Shown one piece after another: positions 1 to 26,940 of a stretch of DNA of 64,000 nucleotides. Both the position numbers and the translations under genes were made by a program. Numbering within the stretch: position 1 is the first letter of the stretch; every line of letters starts with the position of its first letter. Source of the stretch: Loripinus fragilis (Eukaryota; Mollusca; Bivalvia; Lucinida; Lucinidae); NCBI GenBank assembly GCA_964019695.1, contig OZ026530.1:34954835-35018834 (forward strand), read 5' to 3'. The notes under the pieces are model-generated. The model was given only the letters and a program-made list of their open reading frames with translations, was not told the DNA's origin and ran no database searches.

Positions 1-71
1 CTTTTAACACGCATGCACATTTATCTAGTGGATCTACAGGTCTGAAATTTGGTGTTAACCCAGCTCTGAGG

Positions 72-303
72 TTATTAACCATTTTTAATGCTCACTAAAC
101 TGAGCATGTAATTTATCCTCCTCATAAATGTTAAAAATGCCAACATTTACAAATGTTTTTTTTTTTTTACATTTATTTAAGGATAAATACATAATTTAAA
201 ACAAGAACAATCTTTATTTTCTGCATCCTAGTTTTCATGAGCATTTGAAATTTCATGTCAGTTGAGTTGAGCATGAAAAAAAGTTTTACAATCTTTGGGC
301 ATG
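72..303. repeat. MITE family L, copy 1 (decayed)
   Basis: Diverged inverted repeat whose ends carry GCTCA...CTGAGCATG and GTTGAGTTGAGCATG followed by AAAAAAAGTTTTA. It shares ends and the centre (AAATGTTAAAAATGCCAAC) with copies near 11.65 and 41.4 kb. Confidence 0.6.
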
Positions 304-556
304 CTCCATATGCCTACTTTGTGTGTGTGATGCAGCTAAGTCTCTGGTCAGGCTGTGCATGCATCCAGCTCCTCTGAGACTTTGTTGCTCTATATGTTAT
401 AAGTTTCCAAATCTGATGAGCTGGCTCAAATACTGTTTTTAGGTTACAATTGCTATCATTATTTCTATTTTGTGTTTGTTATCAAGTTTTAGCCTTCATT
501 AAAATCACTGTATTCGACCTTATCAGTGTACTTGTTTACAAGTGTTTTACTCTTAC

Positions 557-16848
<16,292 letters not shown>

Positions 16849-16882
16849 CTGAAACATTCAATAGATTATGTTAAATAAGTAA

Positions 16883-17290
16883 GGCCAGATTTTTTTTATT
16901 AGTTGATTTACAGGATTTTTTTTCAGATTTAGGGTCGGAGGGACGAAAAAAATAAATAAAAAAAGCTCTGAAAATGACCAGTTGACTGGTGTCATTTTCA
17001 GAGCTTTTTTTTTTTTCTTCATTTTCAGAGTTTATTTTTTAGGTAAACCAAACAGTCTGTATTAAATCTTTATATATTTCATCATTTTCCTAAAATTCTG
17101 GACAGGACAATCACTTTTAACAGTGTCACTCTCAAAAATACACAGACAGAACCTCAAAAATGTATTATTTTTTTCAACTTAGCAAATAATATTTAGAGTC
17201 GGCGGATAAAATAAAATTCTATTTTTTTTCTACTTTCTGGAAAATTACAGTAGGAGGGTTTGTAAATCAACTAATAAAAAAAATCTGGCC
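16883..17290. repeat. 408-bp inverted-repeat element upstream of coronin exon 1
   Basis: Terminal arms GGCCAGATTTTTTTTATTAG + TTGATTTAC and its complement; an inner hairpin AGCTCTGAAAATGA / TCATTTTCAGAGCT lies near 16970-17010. No ORF. Confidence 0.85.
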
Positions 17291-17299
17291 TAACAATGA

Positions 17300-18090
17300 A
17301 TTCTTATCTGATGATCAAGCTCTGCTCCTTTTTTTGAGAATCACACAACAAACCGTACAGCAATGCTGTATGGTTTGTTGCAATTCTCAAAATAGCAAAT
17401 GACTGTACAATCCTATAAATAGCAGTAATGACAATGATAATTATAGTGGGATGTGACCTAGATGTCTACATACAGAATGTCATCTGAGACATACAATAAA
17501 TTCATGTTAGTTTACCCTTTTAAGCTGAATGGAATTTCCCACTCTAACCAATTGGACGAGTTTATTTCCATTTTAAGGGTTTTTCAGGAGTATTTTTCTT
17601 TTTTATTCAAATTTTAATAGAACATTCTGAAAGCAAACAGTAGAGAATCTCATCATACACCGCATTCTGATCTGGTTTCGATTTGGTTTGATGCTTACGT
17701 CCTTGAGTTAACAACTATGGTCATGTTGGGATGGTCAGTTCACCTAACCCCACATTTTTCCCCGGCAAGCTTTATTAAGTGATTAACACATACATGTACT
17801 TTCACTTGTAACTGACAACAACCCTTCTTGAATCAGCAGAGGATTCTGCACTGTTTGCCTATGCCCCATAAAAAGGATGCTTGGCTTATATGGGTTAAAA
17901 AACAATGAATTCTCATCTTCTTATTTTTCAGAATCACAACATACCATACAGCATTGTAGCAAATAGTGGTAAAGTCCTAACAACTACCGGGTAGTAACAG
18001 TATTGTAATGATTATTGTAAATATATAGTGTAAAAAAGCCTAACTGTTTGCATATGAAAAGCCATCAGCATCAGAAACATACAATAAATT
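17300..18090. other. No gene; SINE U fragment and small hairpin
   Basis: A hairpin at about 17336-17390 (GAGAATCACACAACAAACC and complement) and a truncated minus-strand SINE U fragment at about 17680-17840 (TTACGTCC...CAACAACCCTTCTTGAATC). Otherwise featureless. Confidence 0.5.
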
Positions 18091-18095
18091 TCAAA

Positions 18096-18327
18096 TTAAC
18101 ACTTAAACGCCAATCGCAACAAAAGTCGTCTGCTTTTCTCGTCTGCTGAAATGTTTAAGAAGCCTCTATGGCAAACAGTGTGGACCCAGATCAGACTGCT
18201 CCTATAGGAGCTGTCTGATCTGGGTACACACTATTTGCTTCTATACTTAATTCGTCAGTAATGTCATGCAAATATTTGCAGCAGACAACATTTTCAGATG
18301 CTTTTTTCCTGGTGCTTTAAGGGTTAA
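18096..18327. mobile_element. piggyBac-like MITE (family D)
   Basis: Flanked by TTAA at 18096-18099 and 18324-18327, with inverted CCCTTAAAGC-type ends (left ACTTAAACGCC, right GGTGCTTTAAGGG), GTCGTCTGCTG subterminal motifs on both sides and the central GATCAGACTGCTCCTATAGG hairpin. Confidence 0.8.
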
Positions 18328-18531
18328 CTACAATAATTAGAAATCAAAATTCTATGATCAGTTGATCTCTGCTTTCAGTTTTTAAGAATCACCGCAAAGC
18401 ATCAGTATTAGAGAAAATTACCGTACAGTATAAGAGCAAATTGCCATAGAGTCCTTATGATGACAACTAATTTCCTCGTTATTACTTGCTTCTGGTGTCT
18501 ACAGATAGCATTTGTATGCAGTTTCACACCT

Positions 18532-18799
18532 GGGCCCGGAATTACAATGCCTCCTAAAAGTTAAAGAAGATTTAAGTTAAGTATTGATTTTTCAAGATGT
18601 GAAAAATAACGTTTCAAACTGATTAAAATCAAAATAGTTTCATTTTTTCTGAAGATCACAATGATATCTTTGACCACAAGTGACCGTCACTACCACATTG
18701 ATCCAGGAAATTTATTTAGCATTTAATATAGCATGTTGAAATATCAATACTTAACTTTAGTCTTCCTTCACTTTAAGGAAGCATTGTAATTCCAGGCCC
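18532..18799. repeat. 268-bp hairpin MITE
   Basis: Ends GGGCCYGGAATTACAATGC and complement. The arms continue with AGTTAAAGAAGA and AAGTTAAGTATTGAT for about 60 bp. Confidence 0.85.
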
Positions 18800-19139
18800 T
18801 TGTAGGCGGCAAATTACTGCACACAATTTTTTTAATAAAATTACATTTTAAATAGCAAAAAACTATGGTTTTCGATCGTAAAAATACACATTTTGTCAAA
18901 CAGTAGTTCTAACATATTGATGTTCTACATCATCTTTTTTGCAATTGAAATGTTGTTTAGGGCTATCGACAATCCTTTTCATATATATAAATCAGCATGT
19001 TCTGGTTTGCCACCTATCCTAATATGAGATTGAGTTCCGCAGACAAGGAAAAAGAATGCCAAATTACCAAATATGCAAAGAGTAGACTGGGGCCATTCTT
19101 TAAAACAATTTTTCATCAATGAGTCATATCATATACTTG

Positions 19140-19204
19140 TAGCTAGTCCAACTCTGATGGCTGAGACTGTTTTAAGACAAAGCCATCAGAGTTAGACTAG
19201 CTTT
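19140..19204. repeat. Small hairpin
   Basis: AGCTAGTCCAACTCTGATGGCT and its complement flank a 15-bp loop. Confidence 0.75.
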
Positions 19205-19247
19205 AATGTTCAGTGTGGTCCCTGTCCTTAATACTGAAGAAGAAGAA

Positions 19248-19370
19248 GAAGAATTGTTTTCTTATTTCCCAACTAAAACATATGTTGTGGGTACTCAAAA
19301 GTGCCGTTTCTATGAGACAGCTCTTTTGAGCACCCAAACTTTCAATGTTAAAATTGATGGACAAGAAAAT
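19248..19370. repeat. MITE family C copy
   Basis: CCAACTAAAACATATGTTGT, GGGTACTCAAAAGTGCCGT and GCACCCAAACTTTCAATGTT match the inverted consensus; the central palindrome is slightly eroded. Confidence 0.8.
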
Positions 19371-19450
19371 ATTCAGACTTTTACACTCAAAAGTTTTGAT
19401 GTATCTTGACATACAGTAGGGCCTGTGTAAAACGGTCACTCTCAAAAAGA

Positions 19451-19592
19451 CAAAAAATTGGTTTTCAAGACAAAGTATCGCTTAATGCAGGCCAAAAGTA
19501 TTGCAGAATGCCCCCCCCCCCCCCCCCTGGAGCATTCTGCAATACTTTTGACCTGCATTAAGCGATACTTTGTCTTGAAAACCAATTTTTTT
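19451..19592. repeat. Near-perfect 60-bp-arm hairpin with poly-C loop
   Basis: Arms CAAAAAATTGGTTTTCAAGA, then ACAAAGTATCGCTTAATGCA, continue to AGAATGC and pair with the right arm. The loop contains 17 consecutive C (19511-19527). Confidence 0.9.
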
Positions 19593-19655
19593 GTTGACCT
19601 TCATTAAACTACCATTTGTCATAAAGAATTTTTACCATTTGCGAAATCCAGATCA

Positions 19656-20031
19656 CAGGGTTCGTACAGGCGAGTATAAGTAAAATTCAAGGACTTTTCA
19701 AGGACTTCTAAAAACCTCTCTAACAGTTTTCAAGGAGTTAATGTTGATAAAAATACTGATCTAAGTGTTAAAAGTCTACTTCAGAAGCGCTCGACTGAGG
19801 TAATGGAGATATTAGTTTAAAATTGTTGTGCCTATATTTGGTGCAGCATAACAATTTTATACTGATTTAGGTCTCTATCAACAGTGCTAAGTCCTACAGA
19901 AAGTAGTAGAATTCAAGGACTTTTCAAGGCTTTTGAGTGATTTTCCAGTCCTTTAAGGCAGATTTAATTTTCAAGGATTTTTCAAGAAAGCCCTCTGAAT
20001 TCAAGTACTTTTCAAGCCTGTGCGAACCCTG
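19656..20031. mobile_element. CAGGGTTCG-ended MITE, target duplication GATCA
   Basis: Ends CAGGGTTCGTACAGGC and GCCTGTGCGAACCCTG, flanked by GATCA at 19651-19655 and 20032-20036. Interior phrases AAGGACTTTTCAAGGACTT recur on both sides. Confidence 0.9.
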
Positions 20032-20379
20032 GATCAGCTTGCTTCTAATCAAGCTCCACACTGTTTTCCACTCTGATCCTACATACATGATTATAATGGA
20101 ATGTTGCAGGTTAAAAGAATACAAATAGGGGTGGAGTGTAGTATATAAAAATATTCAGAATGACAAGTGTTATACACTTTGCCTACCGGTACTAGTGTCA
20201 TCCGCCAATAACCTTTACAAACAGTTTGTACCCAGATCAGGTAGGACAAAACGTCGGGCCTGATGTGGATCCAAACTGCATGACACTCTAATGCTATTCC
20301 TTAAAGAATTTCAAAAAAGTTGATTTTGAACAATCAGCCGATGCTAAAAAGCATGCAAAATTACCCAGTAGGCATAGAG

Positions 20380-20589
20380 TTAACCCTTAAAGCGCCACCT
20401 AAAATTTGCAGCAGACGACAATTTCAAATTTTGTTGCTTTTTCAAAAATAACAAATAAGGCATGATATTTCATGAGAATCGTCTGCTGGCAGACGATTTT
20501 CATGAGATATAATACCTTACTTTTTCTGAAAATCAGGAAAGATGTTGCAAAATTTGTCGTCTGCTGCAGATTGGAGCTTTAAGAGTTAA
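20380..20589. mobile_element. piggyBac-like MITE (family D)
   Basis: TTAACCCTTAAAGCGCC at the left, GGAGCTTTAAGAGTTAA at the right; GCAGCAGACGACAATTT and complement subterminal; central ATCGTCTGCTGGCAGACGAT hairpin. Confidence 0.85.
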
Positions 20590-20950
20590 CCTATATAAGC
20601 ATGTCAATTTCTCAGGTGTCTGGATTGAGTGAGATCTCTATCTCTGTTTAAATATTGACATATTTACCTAATTGCCTAACATGTGATAAGAAGTCTGTAA
20701 TTACCAATTTATCAAAATCTAATGAAGGTTATCCCACTCTTTTAACTAATGTGTTGTTAAGTCTTTATGTCCAGTCACAGACGTACTTGCAGCAGATAAG
20801 GTGGCCTCTGTTTGAGTATATTTATCGTCAGTTTCATATACAGATGGTCCTTGTCCGGTGATATCCATCGATGTCTGTTTTACTGTTTTGCAAGTTTTGA
20901 GCACTGTTCCAAACAACTTGTTGGGCAGTAATTCACAATGTCATTCATTT

Positions 20951-21180
20951 TTAACCCTTTACTCCACATTAACGGCATTTGTCGCCCTTGAAATATCATG
21001 TATTTGAAAATATTATGGAAAATGGAGCATTTGCTCCATTGGAGCAAATGCTCCATTTGTCATAATATTTTCCTAAGCATTCAAAACTTAACTTAATTTT
21101 TTTCTTGAACTTTTTCAATGTTGTCTAAAAATAGAAAATGATGTCATGATCTAAAAATAACCTTTTGAGTTAAGGGTTAA
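20951..21180. mobile_element. piggyBac-like MITE with a different centre
   Basis: TTAACCCTTTACTCC and GAGTTAAGGGTTAA ends. The central hairpin ATGGAGCATTTGCTCCATTG / GGAGCAAATGCTCCAT is near-perfect. A different subfamily from the neighbours. Confidence 0.75.
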
Positions 21181-21374
21181 AAGATGATTCTCTACGCAGA
21201 GACAGCTCTCCATCTTGGCTCCATTTTGCATCCTTAATGTAATCCATTTGGCCATTCATGAAATACAATGCACACACATCATTTAGTTTTGGCTGAAATT
21301 TAGCAGCTTATGTGCTACAGTCTTCTTTGATTCTACTAGCAGTATTACATTTTTGGGATTTACCTTTTAAATAA

Positions 21375-23510
21375 TTCCACAAAACTAGATCCAACAGATC
21401 TTAATTTGTGGAATAGTTCTGGAAGGGAAGAACTCAGATCTATATTTGTGGGATCATACTGAAAAATTTAAGTCAGATCTATATTTGTGGGAATCCAAAC
21501 AGGAAGGGAAAACTCAGATCTTAGTATAATATTTGTGAGATCATACTAGAAGGGAAAACTCAGATCTAGATTAGTGGGATCATAGTGGAAGGGAAAGGCT
21601 CAGATCTATATATAGTGGAAGGGAAAAGCTCCTATCTTAGATATGTGTGGAAAACTCAGATCTAGACTTGTGGGACAATACTGGAATGGGAAACTCAGAT
21701 CTAGATTTGTGGGATGATACTGGAAGGGGGAAACGTAGATCTATATTTGAAATGAAAATTCAGATCTAGACTTGTGGGATCCAAACTGGATGGGAAACTC
21801 AAATTGGAAGGGAAAAGCTAAGGTCTACCGTATATAAGTTTGCGTGAATTCATACTCACTAGGTAGAGAGAGCTTGATATCTTGGTTAGTGTAACCATAC
21901 AGGAAGAGGCCTCCCAGATCTAGATGTGTGGATCATGTTTGAAGGGAAGGGAAAGCCAGATCTAGATATGTGGGATCCTACTGGAAGATTGAAGGGAAAG
22001 CTCAGTTCTAGATTTATTGGATCATTCTGTTATGGGAACCCAAATCTAGATTTGTAGGATCATACTCAGAAAGGAAATTACCAGATCCAGATTTGTGTGA
22101 TCATATCAGAAAGGAAATAACCATATCAGATTTGTGGGATCATATTGGAAGGGAAACCACAAGTCTAGTGGGATCATATCGGAAGGGTTATTAACCCAGA
22201 CCTTGATTTATGGGATCATTTCAGAATGGAAAAAATAGATCTAGATTTGTGGGGTCATTCCAGAAAGGAAATAACCAGTTCTAGATTTGTTGGATAATAT
22301 TAGAAAGGAAATAACCAGATATAGATTTGTGGGATCATATCAGAAAGGAAATAACAAGATCTAATTTGTGGTATCTTATCGGAAAGGAAAATCCAAATCT
22401 AGCTTTGAAGGACCATACTCAAAGGGAATAACCAGATCTAGATTTGTCAGATCATGTCAGAGGGGAATAACCAGGTCTAAATTTGTGGTATCATACCAGA
22501 AGGGAATAACCAATCTAGATTAGTGGGATCATGTCAGAAGGGAATAACCAGATCTAGATTTGTGGTTTATATCAGAAGGGAATAACCAGATCTAGATTTG
22601 TGGTATCTTATCGGAAGAGAATAACCAGATCAAGATTCGTGGGATCATATTGGAAGGGAAAACCCAGATCTAGATTTGTGGTATCATATTGGAAGGGAAA
22701 CCCCAGATCTAGTGGGATCATATCCTAGGGGAAATTAACCCAGATCTAGATTTGTTGGATAATACCTGAAGGGAAAAGCAGATCTAGATTTTTAGGATCA
22801 TATCGGAAGGGAATAGCCAGATCTAGATTTGTGAGATTATATCGGAAGGGATAACCAGATCTAGATTTGTGGGATCAAATCAGAAGGGAATAACCAGATC
22901 TAGATTTGTGGGATCATATTGGAAGGGAATAACCAGATCAAGATTTGTATCATCATATCGGAAAAGATAACCAGATCTAGATTTGTGGGGTCATTCTGTT
23001 ATGGATAATATCGGAAGGTTATAACCAGATCGAGATTTGTGGGATAATATCAGAAGGGAATAACCAGATCTAGATTTGTGGGATCATATTGGAAGGGGAA
23101 ACCCAGATCTAGATTTTTGGGATCAAATCGGAAGGGAATAACCAGATCTAGATTTGTGGGATAATATCAGAAGAGAATAACCAGATCTAGATTGGTGGGA
23201 TCATATCGGAAGGGATAACCAGATCTAGATTTGTAGGATATCGGAAGGGAATAACCAAATCTAGATTTGTGAGATCATGTTCAGAAAGGAAATAACCAGA
23301 TCTTGATTTGTGGGATCATTTCTGAAAGGAAAAACAGGGTCCAGATCTTAGTCTAAGATTTGTGGTATTAGATTGGAAATGGATTAACCAGATCTAGATT
23401 TGTGGGATCACATCTGAAGGGAATAACCAGATCTAAATTTGTGGGATCATATGGGTGGGGAAAACCCCAATCTAGATTTGTGGGATCTAAATCAGATATC
23501 CTTATCAGGA
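21375..23510. repeat. ~40-bp satellite array (about 2.1 kb)
   Basis: About fifty head-to-tail units of roughly CCAGATCTAGATTTGTGGGA + TCATATCGGAAGGGAATAA. Units vary by substitutions, short deletions and occasional double units, with homogeneity highest in the right half. AGATCTAGAT makes each unit carry a small palindrome. No ORF, and nothing like a CRISPR spacer pattern. Confidence 0.95.
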
Positions 23511-23696
23511 GAAAACAGTAGTCACCTTAGGTAATCAAATTTTAATCTTTAGACTTAGCAATATTTACGGTGGACAAGTGCTATATGAGCACCTCAGGAA
23601 TTTAACCATATCAAAATACAAATATTGACAGAATATAGCTTGTTCCTTAAGCATATATAGGCTTAGATAAACAATTTTTTGAGCGTAAAATTGTAT

Positions 23697-23925
23697 ATAA
23701 TTTCTTACCCATGATCATGTTTTGGGTGCTAAAAAAGAACCATCCAGGGCTCGAAATATCTTAAAATAGGCACTTGCCCTGCATCACAAAAAGTATTGGC
23801 ATTATGAGAAAAAATGATTTTCACTAGAAATATCAAAATTTTCACTTGCCCTGCATCCTGAGGCACTCGTAGATACGAGCGGACGAGTGCTATTTTCGAG
23901 CCCTGCCATCTCTTTGAAAAGTAAA
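23697..23925. repeat. MITE family C copy carrying a nested CAGGG element
   Basis: Family C sequence TTTCTTACCCATGATCATG and GGGTGCTAAAAAAGAACCATC is interrupted after CCATC and resumes with CCATCTCTTTG. Confidence 0.75.
23745..23905. mobile_element. 161-bp CAGGG-ended MITE, target duplication CCATC
   Basis: Ends CAGGGCTCGAAATA and TATTTTCGAGCCCTG; CCATC stands at 23740-23744 and 23906-23910. Inserted into a family C MITE. Confidence 0.9.
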
Positions 23926-24542
23926 ATATATTTTAGGAGAAACACTGGCTGGGGTATACTGTACATAATATTCTTTTGTTAGACGAATTATAATTGCGAT
24001 TCTGAACTGAATATAGTTTCGGTTTTATCATTTTAGATTCAAATGTTTTGAATGGTATCCCAGAAAATTATAGCGAATATTAATTTTTTGTTGATTTATC
24101 ATCCTTAAAATTGTTGATTTAAAGGTTGTTAATAAGACACCGCCTCAGAACACTCAGAGTGCACCAGATTGCACCGTTTTTTATAAAAAAAAATCTGGAC
24201 CCCCTAGCAAGAGTGTGAATCCACATCAATAGCCAATCTCTACACGCCTGCAGTCTCTGAAGATTTTTCTGTCTTAAATATAGCAAACAGTGCAGATCCT
24301 GATAACCTTTGAAAATAGTTTGGACCAAGAACAGGCCTGATCTCTATCAAAACTGTTTGACACTCTGATTGTGTTCCTGAAAGAATTTTCTGACAAGGTT
24401 ATTTTTTTAAAAAATCAGCAGACGACAACAAAAATATATCAAGTATAAGCTTTTCTAAAAAAGTTTGCCATCTTTCAGCACTTAACTTAATGGGGGTTGT
24501 CATCTACTAACTGAAAGTACAGAAGCTGTTCAAGCGAAAGTA

Positions 24543-24800
24543 GGGAGCCCAGTGGCTCAGTGGTAGAGACTGAGAGTGCTTGACTCAAGACCCAGGGGCC
24601 GCGGGCTCAGTGGTAGAGACTGAGAGTGCTTGACTCAAGACCGAGGGGCCGCGGGTTTGAGCCTCACCGGCCTAACTGTGTTGTGGTCCTTAAGCAAGAC
24701 ACATTTATCCTAGCTCTGTACTGGTTCAACCCAGTAAGACCTGTCCCTGTTTAACTGAAAGATTGTTGATGGGACATAAAGAATCAAATCAAACAAAACA
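24543..24800 (+). repeat. tRNA-derived SINE (family T) with duplicated head
   Basis: GTGGCTCAGTGGTAGAG...GGGGCCGCGGG is present twice in tandem (~52-bp unit) before GGGTTTGAGCCTCACC and the usual body ending GGGACATAAAGAATCAAATC. The flanks AGCGAAAGT recur on both sides, consistent with a target duplication. Confidence 0.9.
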
Positions 24801-24980
24801 AAATCTAGCGAAAGTGATGATCTATTAATTGACAGATGTTACCAGACCCCTTGTTCTGCTGAACTCACATATAGTTAAGTCTGTCTTAAGCGGTCACTTA
24901 AAAATAGACATTACAAAGGTCTAAAAGACAAAATTAATGGTATCTAAATGAAGGTCGAAAGTATTGCAAAATGCTCTCTT

Positions 24981-26673
24981 GGAACTACCACGAAATTGTG
25001 TTAACGCAAATTTGTTCCCAAGCCACATCCGGGACACGTCGTGGTAGTTTCCAGGCCGAAAATTGGATAAAGAAAGGTTGGTGTCACGTTCATTTTTGTT
25101 TTATTTTACAACTAAGAACAAACAATGGTGAAATCCGACAACGCAGTTCCGTGTAAATATGTTTCAGCGTCCCCTCTAGCCCAAAATTTTGTATGATAAG
25201 TTATTTGCTTTCTTTTGATTTGTGTTTCCCCACTGAGCATCGGACCAACTTTCCCCAAAGTTCGAAAGATTTTAGCCCATATCTGTCAAATTAAATGGAA
25301 TTTGATATCATTTGACGATGAAAATGATAAAAAGACTCTCAATAAGCGTTCCTACACAGAAAAATACATCTGAGCATTTATTCGTAAACAATTTATGCCC
25401 CGCTCGTCCTGCGTGGTAGTTTCCAGGTCATCGTGGTAGTTAAAATGCTATTGTGGTAGTTTCCAAGACTTTGTAAGAATTTAGTAGTAGTTCGCATCAG
25501 CAGATGTTTTCTATTCAGGGGCTACTTCATTTTTTTAAAGACAGGGTGTGCGGACTGAACCTTGAATACCCCTCTTATTCCTACAGAGACCTTTTCAAAC
25601 AACCTTTTGTCAGATAACAAATGTCGACTGCCTAAATTTTAAATTTAGTGGGCTATTGAATGATGAGAAGAATGAAAAGAAGGGATATTCACATATTTTG
25701 TTTTTGAATAACTATGCTTTTTAATTATCAAATAACATGCCCGTTCATAGTCGCACTCACATGTATATCAAAAGTGACCCAACCCAAGGATATTCCTCTT
25801 TTTTCTGAAGCGCAAGTACTAACGATACTCTGGGCCAGTAGTCTTAGCCTGCCATTTTATCTTAAAGTTGACTGAACATGGAACAACGTAGCGAGTGACG
25901 AAATAATTAATATCATTTTTTTGTCTGTTGCTTGGTCCACCGGGACTCAACTGATGACCTTCTTTTGCTTTAGATTTCAAGAGATGTTGTTTGGTAGTCC
26001 AGGACATGATCTCCACCTGTCACGCATTACATCGAATATGTTGAGTCTTCAGCTTTGCTTCTTCATGGAGTTAAAATGTGATTTAATTGTTTACCGTGGC
26101 AATTAATTGACGAATTCGAGGGTTGTCATGCAAAACAAGCAACCACTAAAATGTTTTGTACCACTTCAGAAACGTATCCTACAAACTCTTCGAAACTACC
26201 ACAATAGCATTTTAACTACCACGATGAGCTGGAAACTACCACACAGGACGAACTGGGCATGAATCGTTTACGAGTAAATACTCAGATGTTTTTTCTGTGT
26301 AGGAACGTTTATTGAGGGTCTTTTAATCATTTTCATCGTCAAATGGTATCAAATTCCATTTAATTTGACAGATATGGGCTAAAATCTTTCGAACTTTGGG
26401 GAAAGTTGGTCCGATGCTCAGTGGGGAAACACGAATCAAAAGAAAGAAAATAACTTTCCATACATAATTTTGGGCTAGAGGGGACGCTGAAACACATTTA
26501 CACGGAACTGCATTGTCGGATTTCACCATTGTTTGTTCTTAGTTGTAAAATAAAACAAAAATGAACGTGACACCAACCTTTCTTTATCCAATTTTCGGCC
26601 TGGAAACTACCACGACGTGTCCCGGATGTGGCTTGGGAACAAGTTTGCGTTAACACAATTTCGTGGTAGTTCC
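24981..26673. mobile_element. 1.7-kb fold-back element with ~497-bp arms
   Basis: Left arm 24981-25478 and right arm 26177-26673 are inverted copies of roughly 95% identity by eye; the spacer is 698 bp. Each arm carries five GTGGTAGTT motifs including the terminus. Each arm holds the beginning of a short ORF (MVKSDNAVPCK): 68 codons in the right arm, stopped early in the left. No transposase in the spacer; the flanking duplication is not clear. Confidence 0.92.
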
Positions 26674-26717
26674 TAGGTTTACCACCCGTGCTATTGCATG
26701 TGCAGCTTGCTTTATAA

Positions 26718-26940
26718 AATGGGTCTCTACGTGAGAAAACCTGTCTTCAGGGTTTGCGAGTCACAAAGGCCCAGACCAACCTGCGCCTTTCTTATTCTTT
26801 TTTGGGAAGTACTATATCTAAGCTTGCTACAGGTGACATTTAAATTTTCTAGCTAGTCTCTGTAGCTGAGGAGACTGATTGTTTTAAGACACCCTTTGTC
26901 GGACACCCCTAAGACAGGTTTTGTCACTTCTAGACCCAAA
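26718..26940. repeat. MITE family A, full copy
   Basis: GGGTCTCTACGTGAGAAAAC at the left, AAGACAGGTTTTGTCACTTC + TAGACCC at the right; the core is shortened (GGCCCAGACCAACCTGCGCC). Confidence 0.82.

Noticed and set aside
21375..23510. CRISPR-like regular repeats
   Set aside because: Units are contiguous and without unique spacers, and the genome is eukaryotic; this is a satellite.
24543..24660. Functional tRNA gene
   Set aside because: The A/B-box-like blocks belong to a SINE head; the anticodon arm and the acceptor stem do not form a tRNA.
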